Shown here: positions 17,417-24,041 of the stretch, piece by piece
Layout of the letters: the number at the start of each line of letters is the position of its first letter
How positions within the stretch are numbered: position 1 is the first letter of the stretch
Origin: Bacillus sp. FJAT-27264
GTDB lineage: Bacteria; Bacillota; Bacilli; Paenibacillales; Paenibacillaceae
DNA: 64,000 bases
Direction of reading: 5' to 3'
Assembly: GCF_001682855.1 (NCBI RefSeq)
Contig: NZ_MAQW01000001.1
Coordinates: 330,443-394,442, forward strand
Position numbers and translations under genes: made by a program
The notes under the pieces: generated by a model
The model's database searches: none
What the model saw: the letters and a program-made list of their open reading frames with translations, nothing else
Told to the model about the DNA's origin: nothing

Positions 17417-18184
17417 CTAGGTAATCCAGCCCCCGTTCGGGCTGATAACTTGTCCTGTAATATACCCGGATTCAGGCAACGCCAGAAAATACACCAGCGA
17501 AGAGATTTCATCAGGCGCTCCAAGCCGCCCTACAGGAATCTCTTCCTCCAGCATGCGCACTTCCTCCTCCTGCAGATTCGCCAGCATCGCCGTATTCACC
17601 GCACCTGGCGCCACAGCATTCACCGTGACACCGGAAGGCGCCAGCTCTTTGGCCAGCGCCTTGGTGAAAGCATTGATGCCGCCTTTGCTGGCGGAATAGG
17701 CCACCTCACAGGACGCGCCTGAAATCCCCCACACGGAGGACACATTAATAATTCGCCCAAAGCGCTGTGATACCATGTACGGCATGAAAATTTGACTACA
17801 AAGGAATGTCCCCTTCAAATTAACCGCCATAATCTCATCCCATTCCTCTTCGGTAAGGTCTGCGAGCATCCCGTAATGGGCTTTGCCGGCATTGTTAACG
17901 AGGATGTCTGGCTGAAGTCCGCAGCTCTCCAGTTTTTCTGACATACGCAAAAGCTGACTGCGGTCTTTGACGTCCGCAGTCACTGTCAGCACTCTTGCCC
18001 CCAGGGCCATGCAGCGGCGGGCAACATCATTCGCCGCTTCATGAGAGTTCATATAATGGATCACAATATTCATGCCCACCGATGCAAAGCGTTCGGCAAT
18101 AGCGCCGCCGATTCCCCCGCTTCCGCCGGTAATAAGCACGGTCATTTCTCCTATCGGCTTGCTGTTCTCTCCCGGTAACGGCAT
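17417..18184 (-). CDS. ymfI: SDR oxidoreductase, EF-P 5-aminopentanone reductase (YmfI)
   Basis: NAD(P)H-dependent short-chain dehydrogenase of 255 residues. The Rossmann motif TGGSGGIG is at 19-26, NNAG at 97-100, the catalytic Ser near 150 and YSASK at 163-167. In B. subtilis YmfI completes the 5-aminopentanol modification of Lys32 of elongation factor P. Its place directly after the YmfF/YmfH pair supports that role over FabG-type fatty-acid synthesis. Start ATG overlaps the ymfH stop by one base (TAATG), indicating translational coupling. An alternative internal start at 18145 has a ribosome site that is too close. Confidence 0.88.
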   Translation of the reverse strand: MPLPGENSKPIGEMTVLITGGSGGIGGAIAERFASVGMNIVIHYMNSHEAANDVARRCMALGARVLTVTADVKDRSQLLRMSEKLESCGLQPDILVNNAGKAHYGMLADLTEEEWDEIMAVNLKGTFLCSQIFMPYMVSQRFGRIINVSSVWGISGASCEVAYSASKGGINAFTKALAKELAPSGVTVNAVAPGAVNTAMLANLQEEEVRMLEEEIPVGRLGAPDEISSLVYFLALPESGYITGQVISPNGGWIT

Positions 18185-19464
18185 TAAGGGCTCACCACCA
18201 GCGAAACCGCCAACTGTTCCCAGTCTATATGGCTGCGCAGACGTTCATTGACCTCATCCAAGGTGATGGATTCATACAGCGGGAGTACTTCAAAGAGATC
18301 TCCACCACGGAACTGGTAGCGGGTGAATTCATGGGCAATATTTTCCGGAGAATTCAGCATGCGGAGATAGCCGCCGATTTTCTTTTTGCGCGCCCGTTCA
18401 AAATCCTTCTCGGCAAATCCGGATTGCACAAACGGTTCAATCTCTTCCTTGATCCGCTTCAGCAACAAATCAGGGTCCTTCGTATCGCCGCCAATGGCTG
18501 AGAATGCATACTGCGGCGAGCTATTGAACTCATGACTGAAGCTGTCGGAGATCAATTCCTCGTCATATAGCTTCTGGTACAATGCCGTACTGCTACCCAG
18601 CAGCAGATCCAGCATCAGCTTGGTCGTCAGATCGCGGCGTACGGCGGCTTCGCCGGCAAGGCCGAGTTCCTTCTCTTTGAACCCGAACAGGAACTTCGGC
18701 ATGGAGACAGCCAATTTGCTCTCTTTGCGCTTGGTGGCTACCTGCTCTGGTTCTTTTTCAAAAATGCGTTCAATCTCGCCCTGTTTATCATAGGATTTCC
18801 CCGCCTGATTGCTGCGAATAAGCTCGAAAACTTTCTCCGGCTCAACACCACCTACGACGAACAGCAACATATTGCTCGGGTGGTAGAACGAATTGTAGCA
18901 GGTATACAATGTTTCTTTCGTAATGGTCGCGATAGACTCGATGGTCCCGGCGATATCGATATGAACCGGATGCTTCGCATACATGGCTTCAATGAGGCCA
19001 AAATAGACGCGCCAGTCCGGATTGTCGGCGTACATATTGATTTCCTGACCAATGATACCTTTTTCCTTCTCCACATTCTCATCTGTGAAATAAGGCCGCT
19101 GCACAAAGTCAACTAATGTGCTGAGGTTAGTCTCAATATTCTCAGTTGCCGAGAACAAATAGACCGTCTGGTCAAAGCTGGTAAATGCGTTCGCTGAGGC
19201 GCCGTTGGAGGCAAAAGTAGCAAAAATATCGCCTTCCGGCTCCTCGAACATTTTATGCTCCAAAAAGTGGGCAATCCCATCAGGAACCGTGGTTTCTTCC
19301 CCCCCGGCTACCCGGAAATGATTATCCACCGAGCCGTATTTGGTGGCAAATGTCGCATAGGTTTTACGGAACCCTGGCTTAGGCAGCACATACACCTGCA
19401 GTCCATTGTCCATCACCTCATGATACAATGTTTCTTGAAGCTTATCGTAACGTAACTGTTCCAC
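18184..19464 (-). CDS. ymfH: M16 family metalloprotease homologue YmfH (EF-P modification associated)
   Basis: Pitrilysin-type (M16B) protein of 426 residues. The inverted zinc motif HFLEH is present at 66-70, with a downstream acidic helix (EKGIIGQEINMYADNPDW) that can supply the third ligand. It pairs with the adjacent YmfF, which lacks the motif, as M16B enzymes often pair an active with an inactive subunit. Genetic data from B. subtilis link the ymf genes to EF-P modification; its direct reaction is unclear. GTG start at 19464 with GAAGGAGGAATAGC upstream. It begins 2 bp after the ymfF stop. Confidence 0.9.
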   Translation of the reverse strand: MEQLRYDKLQETLYHEVMDNGLQVYVLPKPGFRKTYATFATKYGSVDNHFRVAGGEETTVPDGIAHFLEHKMFEEPEGDIFATFASNGASANAFTSFDQTVYLFSATENIETNLSTLVDFVQRPYFTDENVEKEKGIIGQEINMYADNPDWRVYFGLIEAMYAKHPVHIDIAGTIESIATITKETLYTCYNSFYHPSNMLLFVVGGVEPEKVFELIRSNQAGKSYDKQGEIERIFEKEPEQVATKRKESKLAVSMPKFLFGFKEKELGLAGEAAVRRDLTTKLMLDLLLGSSTALYQKLYDEELISDSFSHEFNSSPQYAFSAIGGDTKDPDLLLKRIKEEIEPFVQSGFAEKDFERARKKKIGGYLRMLNSPENIAHEFTRYQFRGGDLFEVLPLYESITLDEVNERLRSHIDWEQLAVSLVVSP

Positions 19465-19466
19465 CG

Positions 19467-20747
19467 CTATTCCTCCTTCTGCCCTGTCAGGAAATAAATC
19501 GTGTCGAGTTGGAACGATTCCGCAGCGGCCTTAACATCGTTAGCTCCGATTTGTTCCACTTGCGTCAGCAGCTCCTGCGCGGACCGGTCTTTTCCGGATA
19601 ACTGGCGGTTAAAATCAAATGAAATCAGCTCAAAGGCGGAATCCTGAATCTCCGAGAGCAAATTGCGAATCATTGCTTTGGTCTGACTAAGTTCCAGATC
19701 GCTGATGTTACCGCGTTTCAGTTCGTCCAGCTGCTGGCGGATAATATCCACCGCTTTGCTATAATTCTGAATCTCAATACCGGACTGAATTGTTCCGATC
19801 CCTTTATGTCCGTCATAACGGGAAGATGCGTAGTAAGCCAGACTTTCCTTCTCGCGCACATTAACGAAGAGCTTGGAATGCGGGTAGCCGCCCAAAATCC
19901 CGTTATACATCAAGGCTGACGCATAAGTATCGTCCTTGTAAGTAATTGAAGTGCGCAGTCCCATATTCAGCTTGCCTTGACTGACATCCAGCTTCTCCTC
20001 TATCGTACGGACTTCACTTACGGATACCGGAGTGAAGTTGGAAGAATACGCTGCGACAGCAGCATCGCTACGGCCGAAATGACGCTTCACCAGCTTCTCT
20101 ACCTCTTCTGGGGTCGTATCTCCTACCACATAAAGATCCAGGATCGCTCCATCCAGCCAAGAGTTGTATGACTTATACAGACTCTCCGGCGTAATGCCGT
20201 CAAGATCGGCGCGCTGTCCCAGCGGGTGCAGACGGTAAGGCTCATTGCGGCACATTTCCTCGATACAACGTTCAGCTGCATAGCGGATTTTATCGTTCAC
20301 GATAGCTTCCAGTTTCTTGCGAACCGTTTCCCGCTCGGTAGCTACATAAGACGGACGGAAGGTTCCGTTCTCCAGCGCGGGCTTCGTCAAAACTTCGCCC
20401 AGGAACGCAAAGGACTCGCCCAGCAGACTTTCTTTACTTTGGACAAAGGAATCATTGATCGTATCCATACGGAACTGCACGATCTGGTAATCGCCTCTTT
20501 TGTATACATCAAAACCGAAACCCGCGCCATACAGCTCTTCCAGTTGCTCACGGAACTGAGTCGTCTCCGGGTAGGAGGCCGTACCTCTACGCAGCACGAA
20601 AGGAACCAGCGCTGTTGGAGTTACGGTATCTTCTTTGAGCGGAACGCCGGCATAAAGTGAGATGGCGAAGGTCTTGAACGCCTTCGTCGGCAGTACGTGA
20701 ATACGCATGCCTGCGACGCTGCCATGTTGAAAACCATTATTAGTCAA
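19467..20747 (-). CDS. ymfF: M16 family protein YmfF, zinc motif absent
   Basis: Peptidase-M16-like protein of about 426 residues, first gene of the ymfF-ymfH-ymfI unit. At the position where M16 enzymes carry HxxEH it reads TALVPFVLRRGTASYPE, so no zinc site is formed. It is therefore likely the noncatalytic half of a heterodimer with YmfH. C-terminal M16 features remain (KLNMGLRTSITYKDD, GGYPHSKLFVNVREKESLAYYA). Start TTG at 20747 has AAAGGAG at 8 nt. A start at 20789 is open but has no ribosome site. Confidence 0.88.
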   Translation of the reverse strand: MTNNGFQHGSVAGMRIHVLPTKAFKTFAISLYAGVPLKEDTVTPTALVPFVLRRGTASYPETTQFREQLEELYGAGFGFDVYKRGDYQIVQFRMDTINDSFVQSKESLLGESFAFLGEVLTKPALENGTFRPSYVATERETVRKKLEAIVNDKIRYAAERCIEEMCRNEPYRLHPLGQRADLDGITPESLYKSYNSWLDGAILDLYVVGDTTPEEVEKLVKRHFGRSDAAVAAYSSNFTPVSVSEVRTIEEKLDVSQGKLNMGLRTSITYKDDTYASALMYNGILGGYPHSKLFVNVREKESLAYYASSRYDGHKGIGTIQSGIEIQNYSKAVDIIRQQLDELKRGNISDLELSQTKAMIRNLLSEIQDSAFELISFDFNRQLSGKDRSAQELLTQVEQIGANDVKAAAESFQLDTIYFLTGQKEE

Positions 20748-20831
20748 GTCCAAAACTCCTTTACGGCGTAGATAAATGCTATACATCATGTTTATGAAGT
20801 ACTTTCCATTCTAAACCATTCCAAAGTAAGG

Positions 20832-20860
20832 AAGCAACCGAAGGTTAGGCCCCCGGTTGC
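20832..20860 (-). terminator. Possible terminator after sleB
   Basis: Stem GCAACCG / CGGTTGC (20834-20840 and 20854-20860) with only a loose T-rich tail (CTTCCTTACTTT) on the minus strand. Confidence 0.5.
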
Positions 20861-20912
20861 TCTTACGGATTATTCAGCTTGAACGCCGCATTAGCGGGCG
20901 GTCAGTGCTCCT

Positions 20913-21785
20913 TTACATACAGAAGATATGCTGCCCGATGGTCTTCACCTGCGGACGAGTCCAAATCCATTTGGAGGTCGCCGTCTTCGGGTTGAAATAA
21001 TACAGGCATCCCCCGGATGGGTCCCAGCCATTGAGGGCTTGCTGCACAGCTTTACGTGCTTGCTCGTTCGGTTCCAAATAAATCTGGCCGTCGGCTACAG
21101 CTGTGAATGCACCAGGCTGAAAGATTACACCGGATGGCGTATTCGGAAAGCTTGGCGACTTCACACGGTTCAGAATAACGGCAGCAACAGCAACCTGACC
21201 TTCAAAAGGCTCACCGCGGGATTCCCCATATACGGCATTCGCCATAATCTTAAGATCATTTTCCGATAGGCCCATAGTGTTACCCGACGACAATTCTGCG
21301 GTATTATTCGAATTTGTATCTGCTTTCCCTTCACCCCCACCGCCACTTGGAGCCTTGGAGGCAGTACCGGTTGGTGGTTCTGTTGGCTTCCAGTTCTTTG
21401 TTGCGTTATACAGCTTCAGTTTCGTTTTTGCGCCTACAACGCCATCAGCCGGCATACCGAATTTCCACTGAAACCACTTCACAGATTCCAAGGTCGTAGA
21501 TCCAAACTGGCTGTCAATCGTCCCGTCGTAATAACCCAAGAATTTCAAGCGGCCCTGCAGCTCGTATACATCTTTGCCGGAAGCTCCGAATTTAACAGTT
21601 GTCGTGCTAAAAGCTGGTAAAGCTTCCTGCTCATAGTCGCTAACCTCTTTAGAAGGCAAAACGGTAGTACTCTCCACGTGACGTGCTGCAGCGCTCTTTT
21701 GACTGAACATGATGCTGCTGGCAAAAGGGGCGGTGGTTATGGCAAGGGTCAGTACGGCAAGTAACCATAGCTTCTTATTCTTCAT
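20913..21785 (-). CDS. sleB: Spore cortex-lytic enzyme SleB
   Basis: Lytic transglycosylase that degrades muramic-delta-lactam cortex during germination. The 290-residue precursor has a signal peptide (MKNKKLWLLAVLTLAITTAPFA). A peptidoglycan-binding domain spans about 65-128 (GASGKDVYELQGRLKFLGYY, PADGVVGAKT). After a Gly/Thr-rich linker comes the Hydrolase_2 domain (about 178-290; IMANAVYGESRGEPFEGQVA, with the catalytic Glu in YGESRGE, and YYFNPKTATSKW). No ypeB follows downstream, unlike the usual sleB-ypeB pair. A sigma-G promoter lies upstream, fitting forespore expression. Confidence 0.93.
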   Translation of the reverse strand: MKNKKLWLLAVLTLAITTAPFASSIMFSQKSAAARHVESTTVLPSKEVSDYEQEALPAFSTTTVKFGASGKDVYELQGRLKFLGYYDGTIDSQFGSTTLESVKWFQWKFGMPADGVVGAKTKLKLYNATKNWKPTEPPTGTASKAPSGGGGEGKADTNSNNTAELSSGNTMGLSENDLKIMANAVYGESRGEPFEGQVAVAAVILNRVKSPSFPNTPSGVIFQPGAFTAVADGQIYLEPNEQARKAVQQALNGWDPSGGCLYYFNPKTATSKWIWTRPQVKTIGQHIFCM

Positions 21786-21835
21786 AGGGCATCGCTCTAC
21801 CTTTCTCTTGTAAGTTCTGCATGGATGGCTAAAGT

Positions 21836-21866
21836 TATTATGACGACTGTCAGCTCTTCCTATGCA
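21836..21866 (-). promoter_or_regulatory. Sigma-G promoter of sleB
   Basis: On the minus strand TGCATA (21861-21866), exactly 18 bp, then CATAATA (21836-21842). This matches the forespore sigma-G consensus GNATR-N18-CATNNTA fully. It is 51 bp upstream of the sleB ATG. Confidence 0.75.
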
Positions 21867-21894
21867 TGGCAGTGGAGAAGGATCAGGAATTCAT

Positions 21895-21923
21895 TGCTAA
21901 TGAGAATGGTTATCATCTATACT
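21895..21923 (+). promoter_or_regulatory. Fur-controlled promoter of the AraC-lipoprotein frame
   Basis: TTGCTA (21895-21900), a 17-bp spacer and TATACT (21918-21923). The spacer opens with TGAGAATGGTTATCA (21901-21915), a 13/15 match to the 7-1-7 Fur box TGATAATNATTATCA. Fur-Fe bound here would cover the promoter core, giving iron repression. Confidence 0.72.
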
Positions 21924-21954
21924 GGAACAAAGTAATCAAAGGGGTAAAGAATAC

Positions 21955-23919
21955 ATGCACCTGAAAGATCATTTAAAACTATGGAATCATGCCCATATTA
22001 AAATCATGGATGTTCGCCGCACCACCCTTAACGCCGGGGATAACGCACCTCCCTACCGTTTACCGTCCAGTGCTTTCCTGTATGCGGCACGCGGCGGAGC
22101 CCGTGTTATGCTGGATAAAAATTCGTATCAATTCAACCACGCCCATGTTCTCCATGGCGGAAAGGGAACGCTCGTGGAGCTCTTTCTTGAGGAGGAAGGA
22201 CTTGAATTTGAGTATGTTTTAATTTTATATAGAGCGATCCTTGCGCTTCCGGCCAGTAAGGAACTGGTTGCTCTGATGGAACAAAATAATCCGTTTCACT
22301 GCCAATACGGCTTTGAACCTTCAAATCCGATCTCTTTGTATCAAAAGACCGAGAGTATGTTAAGTAATTGGGACGGCGGCGGTCTGCTGGAGCAGCTTCA
22401 GGTCAAAGCACTTTTCTATCAGTGGGTGTACGAACTTGCGTGGCTGCTCCATGTCCAGGGAATCAAGTTTATGAAGCCGGATTTACTGAACTTAGCTATA
22501 CGGTATATGGAGGAAAACTATCATGAGCCTCTGAGTATAGATCAATTGGCTGAAGTAATCGGTAGCAGTCCAAGAACATTATCCCGGTTGTTCCGGGCTC
22601 AGCTACACTGCAGCCCCTCCCGCTACTTGAGCGAGATCCGCATGAAGCAAGCCAAAACTCTATTGCTGAAGACGGACGCCACCCTTGAGCAAATCGCACT
22701 CGGTACGGGATATTCAGATGCGTATTCTTTTGGAAAAACGTTCAAGAAACACTTCGGTATTTCTCCCGTTCGCTTCAAAAATAATGTCAGTGCGCCGCAC
22801 ACTTGGCCGGATATGACATTGGAACAGGCCCGAAATGACATTGTTTCACCTCTCTTCCTTCGATATATTGATAATGATAATCATGATCAATATAGAACAA
22901 AAGGAGAGTCACACATGTACAGAAATACTAAACCATCGCTTTTACTCATGCTGATGTTATGCTTCAGCATCTTGCTCGGCGCTTGCTCGCCAGCACCAGC
23001 TAATAACACATCTTCACCCTCCCCTTCAGCTTCTGCCGCGGCTATAGCGGACTCAGCAAAGACTGACCAGAATACACCTGCTGAAGCACAGACCCGCACC
23101 ATATCAACGATTAAGTGCGATATTGAAGTACCCCTTCATCCGCAGCGGATCGTCGTCCTCTACTTACTGGGCGATGTACTGGCACTGGGCATTAAGCCGG
23201 TTGGCGTCTCCGATGTATCCGAAGGTGCTGCTTTTGAAGATGAGCTTAAGGACGTGCAGAAGCTGGGTACCTGGTTCGAAGCCAGTCCAGAGGCGGTACT
23301 TGATCTCAATCCTGATCTGATCATCGTGCCGTCCGAAGAGACTTACGAAGCACTGCATCAAATTGCACCTACTATTCTCATCCCTTATGAAAAGATGACT
23401 GCGGAGGAACGCGTGGCCATGATTGGTGAGGTTGTAGGGAAAAAAGACGAGGCTCAAAACCTGTTCGATGATTTCCATAAAAAAGTTGAAGATAGCAAAC
23501 AAAAGCTGCAGGCTGCCGGAATTCTGGACAAGACCGTGTCCATTATGGAAGGCGGTAAAGACCGCAGCATGTCCGTTGTTAACAGCAAGCAGTTCGGCCG
23601 TGGCTCACAGGTGGTGTACGAATATCTGGGCATGAAAGCACCTGAATTGATTCAGCAGAAAATTGATGCTTCCACAGGTGCAGACGCAGAATCGATATCG
23701 TTCGAGGTACTCGCCAAGTATAGCGGTGACTATATTTTCCGTTCGTCCTATAATGGCATGGCCGATCTTACCAGTGACCCACTCTGGAATAGCATTCCAG
23801 CGGTCAAAGAAGGACATTTACTTTCCATCGATTTCGGATTGTCTTACTACAATGATATTTACTCACTGAATGCCCAGCTTGATTATATCGTGGACAGTCT
23901 TCTAGCTACTGTAAAATAA
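21955..23919 (+). CDS. AraC-type regulator in continuous frame with a siderophore-binding lipoprotein
   Basis: One open frame of 654 codons. Residues 1-185 form an effector-like N-terminal domain. Residues 190-290 hold two AraC helix-turn-helix motifs (LSIDQLAEVIGSSPRTLSRLF; ATLEQIALGTGYSDAYSFGK, then FKKHFGISPVRFK). Residues 297-320 are a linker encoded by regulatory DNA of the second part. From residue 321 a complete lipoprotein follows: MYRNTK, hydrophobic core, lipobox LLGAC, Pep-rich spacer, then a Peripla_BP_2 iron-siderophore-binding domain. B. subtilis Btr also joins AraC to such a domain, but it is cytosolic and lacks an internal signal peptide. No permease genes are adjacent. Either a true membrane-spanning fusion or a regulator whose stop codon was lost; both products may be made. 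Confidence 0.85.
   Translation: MHLKDHLKLWNHAHIKIMDVRRTTLNAGDNAPPYRLPSSAFLYAARGGARVMLDKNSYQFNHAHVLHGGKGTLVELFLEEEGLEFEYVLILYRAILALPASKELVALMEQNNPFHCQYGFEPSNPISLYQKTESMLSNWDGGGLLEQLQVKALFYQWVYELAWLLHVQGIKFMKPDLLNLAIRYMEENYHEPLSIDQLAEVIGSSPRTLSRLFRAQLHCSPSRYLSEIRMKQAKTLLLKTDATLEQIALGTGYSDAYSFGKTFKKHFGISPVRFKNNVSAPHTWPDMTLEQARNDIVSPLFLRYIDNDNHDQYRTKGESHMYRNTKPSLLLMLMLCFSILLGACSPAPANNTSSPSPSASAAAIADSAKTDQNTPAEAQTRTISTIKCDIEVPLHPQRIVVLYLLGDVLALGIKPVGVSDVSEGAAFEDELKDVQKLGTWFEASPEAVLDLNPDLIIVPSEETYEALHQIAPTILIPYEKMTAEERVAMIGEVVGKKDEAQNLFDDFHKKVEDSKQKLQAAGILDKTVSIMEGGKDRSMSVVNSKQFGRGSQVVYEYLGMKAPELIQQKIDASTGADAESISFEVLAKYSGDYIFRSSYNGMADLTSDPLWNSIPAVKEGHLLSIDFGLSYYNDIYSLNAQLDYIVDSLLATVK
22841..22888 (+). 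promoter_or_regulatory. Internal promoter with near-perfect Fur box, inside the AraC frame
   Basis: TTGTTT (22841-22846), 17-bp spacer, TATATT (22864-22869), immediately followed by GATAATGATAATCATGATC (22870-22888). The latter matches the classical 19-bp Fur box at 18 positions. It would let the lipoprotein be transcribed separately under iron limitation. Confidence 0.78.
22915..23919 (+). CDS. Iron-siderophore ABC transporter substrate-binding lipoprotein (nested start)
   Basis: Nested, same-frame product of 334 residues starting at ATG 22915 with AAAAGGAG 7 nt upstream. It has a classical lipoprotein signal: MYRNTKPS, hydrophobic LLLMLMLCFSILLGA, Cys at residue 25 in LLGAC. A Ser/Pro/Ala linker precedes the FhuD/FepB-type binding domain (HPQRIVVLYLLGDVLALGIK; NPDLIIVP; C-terminal YYNDIYSLNAQLDYIVDSLL). 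It would be lipid-anchored outside the membrane to deliver ferric siderophore to a permease encoded elsewhere. The separate Fur-box promoter and ribosome site argue that it is made independently of the upstream AraC portion. Confidence 0.82.
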   Translation: MYRNTKPSLLLMLMLCFSILLGACSPAPANNTSSPSPSASAAAIADSAKTDQNTPAEAQTRTISTIKCDIEVPLHPQRIVVLYLLGDVLALGIKPVGVSDVSEGAAFEDELKDVQKLGTWFEASPEAVLDLNPDLIIVPSEETYEALHQIAPTILIPYEKMTAEERVAMIGEVVGKKDEAQNLFDDFHKKVEDSKQKLQAAGILDKTVSIMEGGKDRSMSVVNSKQFGRGSQVVYEYLGMKAPELIQQKIDASTGADAESISFEVLAKYSGDYIFRSSYNGMADLTSDPLWNSIPAVKEGHLLSIDFGLSYYNDIYSLNAQLDYIVDSLLATVK

Positions 23920-23959
23920 ACTTGCTGAGCAGGAGTAAGAACGCTGCTTCCTGGAAGGT

Positions 23960-24010
23960 AAAAAAAGGCCCACTTCAGAACAGGTTATCCTGTCCTGGAG
24001 CGGGCCTTCT
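23960..24010. terminator. Bidirectional terminator between the lipoprotein and spoIIIE
   Basis: Long stem AAGGCCC...GGGCCTT with inner CAGGA/TCCTG pairing. The minus strand ends in TTTTTTT, while the plus side has a weaker T-tract. It serves the convergent genes on both sides, better for spoIIIE. Confidence 0.82.
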
Positions 24011-24041
24011 CATGTTGTTGTTCAATACGTCAACAGTTCTG

